From NCBI GenBank assembly GCA_001599815.1, contig BCIA01000006.1, positions 3,226,961 through 3,290,960 of the forward strand: 64,000 bases of DNA. Reading direction: 5' to 3'. Positions 1 through 10,652 of the stretch are shown one piece after another. Each line of letters starts with the position of its first letter. Within the stretch, counting starts at the first letter, position 1. Both the position numbers and the translations under genes were made by a program. Origin of the DNA: Furcasterigmium furcatum (lineage: Eukaryota; Ascomycota; Sordariomycetes; Glomerellales; Plectosphaerellaceae). The notes below the pieces were generated by a model. The model was not told the origin of the DNA. It saw only the letters and a list, made by a program, of their open reading frames with translations, and ran no database searches.

Positions 1-594
1 AACATGAAGGGTTTCTTCTTGGGCAATGCTGGGGCATTCAGCTGCCGACAGTCCCATTGCGTCGGTCTTGGGCCCTTCTGGGTTGGACTCCCTTGGAACC
101 TCTCGCAGGAACACGCGGGGTCCGGCGAGGGCGCAGTACAGGGGCGTGCCCAGGGGACTGAGTTGGTTGACATCTGCCCCCGACTTGATGAGGCTCTCGC
201 ACAGCTTGGACAGGCCGAGAGCGGAGGCGATGTGAAGAGGGCTGAGACTGGGTTCGCTGGTGGCAAGCATGAGGTCCAGGAGACGGCCTGCCTTCCGGGC
301 GCCGGGGACTGGACGGAAGCACTGCTGAGGCCACAGCTGTTGGACATATTCGAAGAGCCAGTGCTCCAGCTCCGGGCTCATGCGCTGGAAGAGAGGCAAG
401 ATGCGGGCTGAGATCTCGGGCCAGAACTCCTCGGCAAACCCTGGCCAGGAAGCGGCCTCGGAGTACTCAGGGTCCCTCGGGAGGCGGCAGTAGCTGTAGT
501 AGCTGTCGATCTTTGTCGCAGGCCGAGAGATGATATCGGCGTAGCGGTTTGCGCACCGTAGTGCATCTTGGCGGGTGAGGGGAGACGCCTCCAT
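1..594 (-). CDS. Ankyrin-repeat protein fragment, cut by left window edge
   Basis: The minus strand is open from 594 to the window edge, so the C-terminal part is missing. A segment rich in aromatic residues (FAEEFWPEISARILPLFQRM) leads into a clear ankyrin repeat with the signatures SPLHIASALGLSKLCESLI and KSGADVNQLSPLGTPLYCAL. Such a layout is typical of the region just after the NACHT or other STAND module in fungal NLR-like proteins. The same frame stays open back to a TAA at 793-795, but residues before the ATG at 594 look non-protein-like, so I take that ATG. No NTPase module fits in the short space upstream before the next gene ends at 1003, so this may be a truncated or relic member. 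Function unknown. Confidence 0.5.
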   Translation of the reverse strand, partial: MEASPLTRQDALRCANRYADIISRPATKIDSYYSYCRLPRDPEYSEAASWPGFAEEFWPEISARILPLFQRMSPELEHWLFEYVQQLWPQQCFRPVPGARKAGRLLDLMLATSEPSLSPLHIASALGLSKLCESLIKSGADVNQLSPLGTPLYCALAGPRVFLREVPRESNPEGPKTDAMGLSAAECPSIAQEETLHV

Positions 595-1002
595 GTCCCT
601 AGGTAGCCGGGTGTCGTCTCGGAGTCTTTCTCTCCCGTGGGTTTGATGGCGACATGGGTAATTTCGAAGTCGCAACACGTTTCGTAGGCGGTAGTGGTAC
701 AGGTGGATGAAGGTGATGAGTTTGGAGTTGGGTGCCTCATTCAAGGATCTGGGGGCGGTTTGCAGGGCTGCCTCATCCCATCTTTGCAGCGCTTAGCTAA
801 TCAATGAAAATGTGGGGCACTGTCCAAGTGCGGCCATGGCACGGCCGTTGGCCACCTTGGTCATCCAATCAGACACCCTTCCTTCAAGTTGCTGAGGTTA
901 TTCATGGCACCAGGTAACACACATCCTTGCGACAAAATAAGATTGGAAAAGACATTGATGTGTATTGCAGCGATATGCATGGCGAGGGCACATTGCCGCC
1001 AC

Positions 1003-2654
1003 TCATAGTTTCCCGGCTGCGGGTTGTATGATCGTCGTCTCTTCCCACGCAGAGAAGGCCTTGGTACTTTCAGCAACCGGATCGAATTCAAACATGGCAC
1101 GCATGTATTCCCAGTTAGCAAACGTGAGCTCCGGAGTATCCTGGTCTTGTGTCGAGGAGAGCAGCCAGGCGTCTCTGGCTCGTTGCAGTGGCCCGTCCGG
1201 CATGTGGTAAACCTCTTGATTCGACATCGCCCCGCGTACATTGAGGGTCGTACGGCGCTTGCGCAGGGACTCGTAGAGTTTCAAGACGCTTGAAATCAGG
1301 GTCGCATCTTGGCTACCGTACAGCTTCGACTTGCTCAGCCGGCCGAGGAGGTTTCCCAACACGGCACCGTCTTCGGCGGCCATGGCAGCTCCTTGTGCCT
1401 GGTACGGTAGGGTCGGGTGACAGGCATCTCCAAGCAGTACTACGTTGTGCTGTTCGTTGTCAGAAACGAGAGCTGGATCTTGACACAAATCGCTACGCGG
1501 TTGGGCCCTACCTTCGTCCATGTCTCGAGCTCGTTGTGGTGACACAGTTTCCACTTCAGTACGGAGGGGATGCAAGATATAATCCGAGTCAGCCTGTTGC
1601 GTGTTAGCTGGAGGCGGACGTTTTGTGAAGAATTGCGGGTTGGTTGCGAACCTCTCGTCCCAGCCTTCAAAACTTGCTTTCATCTCGTTCAGGTCGCCAA
1701 CGTCTGTCCGAACATTCTTTTCAAGGTTGTCAGGCCGGATAAGCACAAGGTTCAGTTGTTTCCCACCGTCTAGGGGGTATAGGACGCAGTGCTTCTCTGG
1801 ACCCATCCAAACAGTGGCGCTGCTCTTCTCGATCAACTGGTCGATAACGGGGTCATGGAGAGCTCTCAGCTTCTCCGAGGATACCGTTGCCCTGTATGCC
1901 AGGTCACCAGTCTCCTGTGGCTGGGCGTCTCTTCCAAGAAGATAGTTGCGCGAGAGAGACCAGAGTCCTATCTGGTCAGTCAGGTCTAGGGCAACCTATT
2001 TCGGCAGGATGTTTCGAGTGAGTAGGGGATGCATCATACCGTCTGCGCCAACAATAACGTCTCCCTCGATTCCCTGACCTCCTACAAGTTGAACAATGGG
2101 GCGGTCAGGATCGATTGCTTGCATCTCGCATCCTAGGCGCAAATCCGCGCCTGCCTCTTCGGCAGCGTTCCATAGCACGGCGTGATACTCTGGCCTCGAG
2201 ATGACCCTTCATGGCATATTAGTGTCGGTGGTCACCAGAAACTTTCGGCGGATTGTGTGCTCTTCCGTGTCTTACATCCACTGTTCACCAAAGTTCTTCT
2301 CCATTTCACGGCCTCCTTCAAGTTTGTAGAGAAGACTCCCGTCGGCATAGCGAAGATACTCGATCGAATCAAGAACAACACTTCTCTGGACGAGCTCAGG
2401 CAGGAGGCCTAGCTGTCGAGCGACTCTCGCAGCGTTCGGCGGCAACTGAATACCAGCACCGATCTATCCCGTAGATTAGCCACGATGGGTGCTGTGATCG
2501 ACAACGATGACCGGTGTGATTTGCTTACTGGTGCCAGGGCCGGCGCACGCTCGAGGACTACAACGTCCAGGTTCTCGCGCCGACACGCGATGGCGCAGAC
2601 CAGGCCACCGATGCCGGCCCCAATAATCACGACTTTCATTGTTGGGCGCGCCAT
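1003..2654 (-). CDS. FAD-dependent monooxygenase, salicylate-hydroxylase-like
   Basis: Six exons on the minus strand: 2654-2529, 2463-2276, 2206-2040, 1967-1652, 1593-1512 and 1449-1003. They join in perfect phase to give 441 residues, the usual size for group A aromatic hydroxylases. The N-terminus has the FAD dinucleotide fold (VVIIGAGIGG, residues 8-17), then GIQLPPNAARV, the DG motif (VIVGADGLWS) and the second FAD motif GDACHPTLPYQAQGAAMAAEDG near residue 300. Family members use NAD(P)H and O2 to hydroxylate phenolic acids, often with loss of the carboxyl group as in salicylate to catechol; the true substrate here is unknown. An in-frame ATG lies five codons downstream (2639). It is divergent from a Zn2Cys6 regulator, which suggests shared control, and opens a run of ring-catabolism genes. 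Confidence 0.9.
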
Positions 2655-3633
2655 CTTGGACTTCGGGTATTGCTTGTGGTTTGCGTGTCCAGTGTGAAGG
2701 GTCGGGCAGGTGAACATGAAAGTCTGGAGACTGTGCCTCCTGATGTCGACATGCAGGGCAGCTTATCCTTATGCTGCCTGTCTCGAGGAGTAAGCTTACA
2801 TGCCCCCGCGTTCTGGCCCGGAAAACAGGCCATGATGAGCAGTGGTCCTGATCCCGGATATTACTACTTTGCCGGGGGTCGCCGTGACCGGTCTTGCGAT
2901 ACGATCAGGGTCGTCTCAGCCCGAGGCACACCTCGAGTCCTCAACGAGGAGAGGCCGGACCACGGTCTTTGGAGAAACACCGTCCCCACTTAATGGGGGC
3001 GCCGCCCAGCCCATGCGCGCGCAGACGCTAGGGAGTCTGGTAGTGCCTAAGATCTAACCGATTCATATGCGAGACCAGAAAGGGACGACTCCCACCAGGC
3101 ATGGGGGCGTTCTGCGAAGAAGAAAGATAAATTGTTCCTGTAGCCTTTGCAGCTTGTCCTTCTAACTGGCACTTCGGGTCTTGTCAAGGTAGAGGCGACA
3201 CAAGCCTGGCAAAAGCGGGCAAGCATGTTTGGTGGCTGAGAGTCTGACCACCTCACCGAGCGAATCGTGGGGGGCTCGATATGATTCAGGCAAGCAGCAC
3301 CTGTTGGAGATGCTCCAAGCCAAGCCCCGGGGCTCCCCCGCCCCCCCAGAGTATTGGGTCATGGTACTTTGCAGAAGCTATCCCACAACGGAAAAGCGTA
3401 ACAGAGAGGTGACAGCTTTGGTCTGCTCCCCCGCAATCTGCCTCCCAGAGGTCTGGTTCTCCATCCTCACGCCAGCGTCTTGCGAAACTTCTCCTTTCTC
3501 TTCATTGGAACGCCCGGCAGCTTCACCATCAAGTGCACCAGACAGAGAGCTTGAGAGCCAAGGATGCAAACCAGTGCATCTCTGATAAACGCGCGAACCT
3601 GCCACCAACATCGATCCTGGAGCCACAACTGCC
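2655..3633. promoter_or_regulatory. Divergent promoter region of 979 nt
   Basis: This gap separates the starts of the FAD monooxygenase (minus) and the Zn2Cys6 regulator (plus), so it must hold both promoters and 5' leaders. I see no convincing further coding sequence; the open frames lack family motifs and overlap in several frames. I could not pick out a well-spaced CGG inverted repeat by eye. Confidence 0.5.
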
Positions 3634-6186
3634 ATGACCTCGCCGTCGAGTCCGAGGGCCAGCGAGGCCGCCATCATCGTCAACACTGGCGAGAGAAGGG
3701 CTGAACAACATGAGTCCATTGAGATGAGGAGTCACCGAGCGTGTGTGGAATGCAGAAGGTCAGTTGAATTGGCCCGAGGCCCCCTCTCACACGACCGGGC
3801 TGACCAGGCGTCGTGCTCTGCGCGCAACAGGAAAAAGACAAAATGCGATATGCGAAGGCCAGCCTGCGGCCTATGTCGTCGCACGGGAAGCGACTGTGCA
3901 TTTCCCACCAAGAGAAAGACGCCCGAATGGCGACGCCCTCCACACCCCAAGGAAGACCCGAAGCTGTACAAACGAAGGTTTGGTGAGTTCCCACTCATGC
4001 TTAAGGTCATCGTGCTTAAGATGAGCTCAGAGACTGGACTTGCTGACCACTTCCATCTCCCTAGAACGCCTGGTAGAGCTGCTCGAGTCGAACATGCACA
4101 ACGGCGATCCTGACATCCTCGCTGCAGCCCTGAGGAAGCCACCAAGCGAAAGGGCGCCGGATACCCCGGAAAGCCCTGCGTCAATAACATCTACCTCGCC
4201 TTCAGTTAGCTGTCCGCTGCTGGACGACGGGCCAAGTCCAAGTTCTGCCTCGGCAACATTACCACAGCCTCCCCTTGGTCCAGCGCAGGTCAGCCCAGCA
4301 TCGGACGTCGGTGTGACGCCCGGCCCTCTATCAGGACCCTTCAGCTTTGAAACGGCCAGCTCGATTCTCGAACTCAGACAACCTGCGAATACAGAATCTA
4401 TATCGCTGCAAGTCTCTCATGCACTTGCGAGCGAGCTGATCGGGTTGTATTTCGACAAAATTCAACCCTGGCTATCCCTCTTGCACAGGCCTCGGTTCCG
4501 TGCCAGATACATGACTGACGGTGGTCGGAGTATTCAAACCCTGGACGGATATACTGTTTCCGAGGCGCTACTTCTATACAGCATGTTTGCTCTTGCGGCA
4601 CGGTACTCCACCAGCCCTGAGTTATCTGCAGACCCAGCTCCAGATCGTGGCAGGCGCTTTACGGCCGCTGCAACGGCGATCTATGGCAAGGCGAGATTGG
4701 CGATTGAGGAGCCCGATTTGCTCTATTTGCAGGCTTGCATCCTCCTTTCCTTTGATCACTACGTCTCGGGCCCCTGCCACCGCGGGTGGATTCTTTCTGG
4801 GGTCTGCGTCAGGATCGCGTACGACTTGGGATTGTGCGATGTTGACGAAGTCGACGACGGCACAGATACAAGCGGCTCGGAGACCGACGAATGGAGCAGG
4901 AAGGAGGAGATGAGGAGGGCGTGGTGGCATACCTGGGAGCTCGACAGGTTCGGCTCGTGCATGTCCCGGCGACCTTCCATGATAGACAGCCGCAGGATGG
5001 CGGTACGACTGCCCGTGAGCGACGAAGCATGGTATTCGGGACGTCCTGTGGCATCGGCATTCCTTCGGAAAGATCCCAGCGAGGCCTGGAAGTCCCTCGT
5101 GGGATGTCCCAACCAGGACGCAAGGGCGTGGTTCATCATCGCAAACTACCTCATGGCACTTCCTATGGATATCCTGCAAGGAGGAGAGCCCATCTCTCAG
5201 CGCAAGTCCCAGACGCTCGCGAATGCCATCGCATGCTACGCCCTCGCCCTTCCGCCACACTTACGGCTGACGTCGTCATCCTTCCGGTTCGAAGAGGCGT
5301 CGTTCGCACAAAGCAACTGGATCATCGGCATACACGTCATGATGGTCAGCGCACGAACCGCGGTCGAGGCCCTCTATTTTGCCTCAGACGAAAAGCCAGA
5401 TTTGGGTATATTGCAGTGGAAGTTCAGGAGGCGGGAGCTATCCCGCATTATCTATCACTGGGCTCCCGACTACATAAGCCTCTGTCAGCCTTTTGTCGCG
5501 TGCCAGCTGATCCCCATCTACCTTCGACACCCTCCTTTGGGAGACTCCGATGTAGACTCAGCTGAAGACCCCGACGCAGCCGGGCAATCAGACCAGGATC
5601 TTCTGATGCTGGCTCTGGCACGCCACGCAGAGTACTGGAAACTAGGCTCCATCCTCCTTTGTGAGTCTGCCCTGTCCACGAGATTCTGGACGAAATGACA
5701 CCAGCTGACCATGACGCCCTATGCACAGATCTACGGAACGTACTCAGTGCTCGTGAGACTGTTAGACAAGCAGAACGCCCCGTTCTAGCCAAAAACTTCG
5801 CCGTCTACTTTCCCAAACCCAAGCGGGCAGGCTCTTTGAGCTCGTCTAGCGCGTCTCATAGTACTATGAGTCGCCAATACCAACAACCTCCCCAGGTGGA
5901 CAAAATATCCCCCCCTCCTGGGCAGCCTCGAACTTGTACACCCCCAGAAGATCTTTTCCCAGCTCACCACCAACACGCCCAATCGCAGGACCAGCCACCC
6001 ATGGATTTGCCTTCCTTCAATGCCCAAGGAACCCCGATCGGCATGGATAGAATGGCTGCGTTTGGTGACCCCATGACATCCCAAGATGGCTGGCCTATGA
6101 GTGAGTTTGGGTTCATGTATGATACCGAGGAAGCGTTGAATTTCTTACGCTGGCATGCCGAGTGGCCGCAATCTACAGCGGGCTAG
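3634..6186 (+). CDS. Zn2Cys6 transcription factor with fungal-specific middle domain
   Basis: Four exons (3634-3758, 3831-3982, 4065-5660, 5729-6186) give 776 residues. The zinc cluster is C37-x2-C40-x6-C47-x6-C54-x2-C57-x6-C64, and its second half lies after the first intron, as is common in this family. A basic tail (FPTKRKTPEWRR) and a short helical stretch (ERLVELLESNMH) suitable for dimerisation follow. The fungal_trans type middle region starts near SELIGLYFDKIQPWLSLLHRPRF. The C-terminus is rich in Pro, Gln and Ser, as expected for an activation region. It sits divergent from the FAD monooxygenase and tail to tail with the acetoacetyl-CoA synthetase, so it is a likely local regulator. 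Target not known. Confidence 0.9.
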
Positions 6187-6299
6187 ATACTTCCCTTTTG
6201 GCCGCAAGCTCAATTCAATAGATTCCGTCCTTTCTTCCCTTCGGGGAGTCTATGGCTGGCTGACCCCTTGAACCGACGAAACTTCTCCATCGCCGTGCT

Positions 6300-8785
6300 C
6301 TAGAGCTTCGGGTTCAGATGGCCCTCCTTGCCGCCAGATAACGAAACAAACTTGCCATACTGAGCAAGGCACTCCGGATTCGAGATGACGCCGGTGTCTT
6401 TGATGTTGCGTCCGTTGACTATGTCGCGCACGATGTTTTCGATCTTCTTGCCGTTCATTGTGTACGGCACGTCGGTAACTTGCAGTACATGGCTGGGAAC
6501 ATGTCGGGCGCTGAGCTGCGTCTTGATGGCGTTGCGAATTCTGCCGCGGAGGTCCTCGTCGAGAGTACCGTTTCGCAGCTTGAGGAACAAGAGGACTTGC
6601 TCGTCAGCCTCATCTTTCCGATGCTGGCCGACAGCAATGCTGTCCAGGACCTCTGGGAACGTGTCGAGAATGCCGTAGAGCTCCGCGCTGCCAAACCGTA
6701 TGCCTGATAGTCGTCAAACCTCAGCACTCGTCTCATGCTAGTCAGGACGGGAAGGGTTCCTTCTCACCTTGGGGGTTTAGAACACCATCGCTGCGGCCGA
6801 GTATCACGTATCCGCCGGTCTGAGCATTCTTCATTATGTAGTCCCCATGGCACCATACTCCGGGAAACTGTTTGAAGTATGCGTTCTCGTACTTTCTCAT
6901 GCCGTCCTTGCCCCAGAAGCTGATCGGCATACTGAAGAAGGGCTTGGTGATGACGAGGTCTCCCTTCTCTCCGAAGTCCTCGATGCTCTTACCGCTTTCG
7001 TCCCAGATCTCGACGGCCATCCCGAGCATGGGGGCTGCGATTTCGCCGTGGTGGACTGTGGAGAGTGTAGTTCCGCCAACAACTGCAACACGTCGAAACA
7101 CGTCAGCATTCATTCAAGGAGCCAAACTACTGACGGAAAGTACTGACTGCTGGCCACGAGATCGGTTCCCCCAGACCCGCTGAGCAGGCCGACCTGTGGT
7201 GGGAAAGCCCTTGCGAACCAACTACTGATGTCTTCTGACAATGGCGACCCGGCGCTGATCGTGATTTCAAGATCAGGGAGGTCGGCCCTGGTGCCCATTG
7301 AAGCCTGCTTCAGGGCCGCGAGGAACTTGGGACTCGTGCCCCAGTGGGTGACGCTGTATGGAAGCGTTGTTAGTGTCTTTGCCCTCATCAGAAATCGGGA
7401 GGTATGTGAAGAGTTACCCTTGCTGACGGAGGATGTCAATTTGGGCACTGGGACTGGGATAGAGCGGGCTCCCATCGTAGAGAATGATGCGCGTCCCTGT
7501 GCTTAGGGCGCCGACGAGGTAGTTCCACATCATCCATCCTGTCTACTCGTCGATACATTAACTCTGTGTACTTGTCGCAGTTGATGATTGCAATCTCACC
7601 GTCGTGAACTGGTAGTAGCTAGACTCTAGCCCCATGTTGTTATTCAAGATATATTCTTTCTTCTGCTGGAGCAGAGCCCCCCCAGCGGAATGGCAGATAC
7701 CTATTGAAAACGTTAATGCCTCGTAAGTATTGCTGCTAACAACACTCGAGATGTCTCGACTCACACTTGGGCGTGCCTGTTGTCCCTGAGCTGGAGCAGA
7801 GGTCAGCTGGTCTCTTTGCCCACGAATAACGGCAGTGTACTCACGAGTAAAGGATGTAGACGGGATGGTCAAATGGAAGCTGGGTATATCTGAACGGCCC
7901 TGGCTTAACTTCGAGAAACTTCGAAACAGACACCCTGGGAATCCTTCCTGTTAGTCCGCCTTAGCAAGAACGGGTTGGTCGCACTCACACGTTGGGGTCA
8001 TCCCACGTTCGTCCAGATACCACAATGACCCGTTCCATTTCGCAGTGTTGACTCAGGTGCTTGGATACGGATCGCATTTTCGGGCGGAGGTCTATTTCTT
8101 TCCCGCCATAGATAACTTCCGAGTCGACAAAGAGTAGCTTTGGCTTGACTTGCCCGTATCTCTCAACGATGCCAGTGAGGCCCATGTCAGGCGCGGTAGA
8201 GGAGAAAATGGCTCCGATGGCGGCGGATGCGAGAAGGACAAGCACGGCCTCGACGGAGTTTGTCATGACGGCTGCGACGGGGAAAAGTCAGCCCAGAAGA
8301 CTCTCCCCTGCTTGCCGCTTCACCTCGCTATGAGAGGGCTACGTACCTGCCACGATGTCACCTGTCTTGACGCCGGCATTCAGCAGGGCACGGGCATAGT
8401 GTGTGACCTCTTCGTTCAGTCGCGTCCAAGTCAATTGGCGCCATTGGGTGCCGGCGCCCTCGCGACCAGCTGACAATGCAATTGCATCGGGATGAGCTGC
8501 GAGGCCAGTTGCGAGGACGTTCTCTGTGTAATTGAGGAGTGCCCCCGGGAACCATCGAGGACGTGGCCACATGGCATCGATTCCGTGAGCCACTCTGGCA
8601 GGCGGTGCCGAAACTGTGAGGCCGCAGAATGTCCATATCTCTCCACAGAAAGCCTCCAATTCGCGGATCGACCACTGATGTAGTTGGGCATAGTCTTGGA
8701 GGGAAATATTGTATTTTCGATTGATGTGTCTCCGAAAGGCGTCCAACCGGGTCGATTGCGGGCGGGGATGTTGCCAGGGGATCAT
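6300..8785 (-). CDS. Acetoacetyl-CoA synthetase (acyl-adenylate family)
   Basis: Nine exons on the minus strand: 8785-8347, 8271-7989, 7934-7845, 7790-7765, 7700-7600, 7542-7418, 7353-7148, 7082-6768 and 6703-6300. They total 1989 nt and give 662 residues, the normal length for this family. Recognisable parts are the N-terminal acetoacetyl-CoA synthetase block (WFPGALLNYTENVL), the ATP-binding A3 motif SSGTTGTPK (about residues 270-278), the TTTGWMMWNYLVGAL motif, SGSGGTDLV, and the AMP motif HGDYI with ILGRSDGVLN. The product should convert acetoacetate, ATP and CoA to acetoacetyl-CoA. The 26-nt exon 7790-7765 carries the core of the A3 motif. Most fungi use this enzyme to salvage ketone bodies. 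Its place beside a fumarylacetoacetase-family hydrolase suggests it captures acetoacetate or a related keto acid made by ring cleavage. Confidence 0.9.
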
Positions 8786-9155
8786 CTTGGAGAATGGGTG
8801 CAGGTGTTTGGCGAGGGCGACGACTTGTTTGTGAGACTGGACACCCCAGAATTTACCTCATCTGTAGCACGACGTGAATATGTATCTGACTACATGTAGG
8901 CATAAGTTTTGCCTTTGACTACCTCGGCTTCTCCTCCTGGACGGCAGAATGGTGTGACACGGAGGGCCGGTTCTCCGGAACGCCGTGGCGGCCTTCGAGG
9001 CCCGGGCGGAGGATGGTACACCGGAGAGGGTGGCAGGATGTCTCTCCATCTTGAATGGAATCTTCTCGGCAATGATACAGCATCCATACATGATCTGGTT
9101 AGAGAATCCGGATTATGTTCTCTTTTCTGCAGCAAGGCTGCGCTGATCCCGGGCC
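8786..9155. promoter_or_regulatory. Promoter gap of 370 nt upstream of the acetoacetyl-CoA synthetase
   Basis: The gap lies between the start of the acetoacetyl-CoA synthetase and the end of the next minus-strand gene, so it should hold the synthetase promoter and the 3' end of the hydrolase transcript. No further gene seen. Confidence 0.4.
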
Positions 9156-10135
9156 TCACTCTTCCTTCTCAAAGACCATTTTGTTCTCAACCTTTCCCAG
9201 ACCCTCAAATTCAACCGTAACCACGTCGCCATCCTGCAGGAACTTCTTCCGGAAATATCCCACTCCCGATGGTGTGCCCATCATGATAATCGTCCCCTTC
9301 TTGAGAGTTGTACCACGGGACAAGTGGTGAATTATCTGCTTCACGGTCCAGATCATATCGCTCGTTTCCGTTTCCTGCACCTTTTCCCCGTTGACCAGAG
9401 TGCAGTACTTGAGAGCTTGGGGATCGGTGATCAACTGGGTAGACCAAATGGCCGGGCCGATGGGCGCAAAGCTGTCAAATGACTTTGCGTAGCAGTATTG
9501 GCCCCCGGACGCCTCAGGGACCTGGAAGTTGCGTGCAGAGACGTCGTTACCGGCGCAGTAGCCCAGAACGCAGTCGAGCGCATTGGCCTCGGTGACATTT
9601 TTGGCATCTCGGCCGATGATAACGCACAGTTCGCCTTCGTAGTCAAGCATTGGCTGGGCGCCGGGGTGGATCGGGATGTCATCGTGGGGTCCGGCCAGGG
9701 CACCGGCGGGTTTCGTGAAGATGACGGGGTATGTAGGGACTTTCAGCTGTGACGGGTTGAAAGGGTTAGGGAACTGGAGAGCAGGAAGAGGAATTCCCTC
9801 GTACATCGGCCTCCTTGGCATGGGCCTTGTAATTCAGCCCAACACAAATGATGTGAGGTGTGCTTTCCAAAGGAGAGAGAAGCTGGTTTCCACCGACTTC
9901 GAGTCAGCACGGCCTTTGCATTCCACAGTGGAGGTTTATAAGACGGGGCTTTCTGGGTGATGGCTACCTTCTGGACAACAACCTGCTCGTCTGTTGCCGA
10001 GAACCCAATTTCCAGGCTACCATCCAGTCGGAGAACATTGAATCCGTCCTTTTCGGTACTCTTCAACTCGCCGTAGATGGCTTGGCCATCCTTCTCGTAC
10101 CTGACAAGACGCTGGAAGGTGCGGGCACAATCCAT
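9156..10135 (-). CDS. Fumarylacetoacetate hydrolase family protein
   Basis: Three exons (10135-9968, 9882-9805, 9746-9156) give 278 residues in perfect phase. The short N-terminal domain ends in LLSPLESTPHIICVGLNYKAHAKEA, the classic FAH-family entry motif. The catalytic domain has PVIFTKPAGALAGP, a metal-binding E119-x-E121 in DYEGELCVIIG, D150 in AGNDVSARNFQ, and the closing GTIIMMGTPSGVG. Family members hydrolyse or decarboxylate diketo acids such as fumarylpyruvate, fumarylacetoacetate or acylpyruvates, or isomerise ring-cleavage products. The size matches the short single-domain enzymes rather than the 420-residue tyrosine-pathway fumarylacetoacetase. It shares a 517-nt divergent promoter with the extradiol dioxygenase, so it is the natural candidate for the next step after ring opening. 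Confidence 0.88.
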
Positions 10136-10652
10136 GATGATGGATTTGTTCCGGCCTGAAGGGCGAGGTTTTGCAAGATGAACAGAGAACTCGAGGGCTT
10201 CTTCAAGAGGGCGACGCAGGCATTAAAGCGCCGAAGAAGAGGATTTGGGCTGCGGTTTTTATCTACTTGGACCTTAGAAATAAGTCGAGGGAACGCGTGT
10301 GGCAAAGTGGCCCGGCGGTTCGTGGAGACAACATCGGTGGCCCGGCCTTCCGGTGTTCACCGCGCCCACCATTGCCGTCCGGGTTGCCCGACTGCTGACA
10401 CAAACAATGGTGGGATTCCGTGGGAACACCTCGGCACCCCTTGCCCGTCATTTCGGGAGCCTTCTTCATCTCCCTTCACATATACCTAGGTACTTATACT
10501 GTTCCTACTGCCGCAGTGCATTGGTCCGGCACCCGAGAGGACGCCCCAAACTCATTAGTTTTTTCATTGAGACCAAGTCTACTACCTTACCTCGGAGGTT
10601 TCCGACCCAGACTTGGACAGCTACCATTCATTGCGTTTCCGCGCCTCTCAAC
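10136..10652. promoter_or_regulatory. Divergent promoter region between hydrolase and ring-cleavage dioxygenase
   Basis: The 517 nt between two start codons must drive both genes. On the minus strand there is an AT-rich GATAAAAA at 10256-10263, about 120 nt before the hydrolase ATG, which could act as a TATA element. A short inframe extension of the dioxygenase frame back to 10299 has no ATG before 10386 that looks like protein, so I do not include it. Confidence 0.45.
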
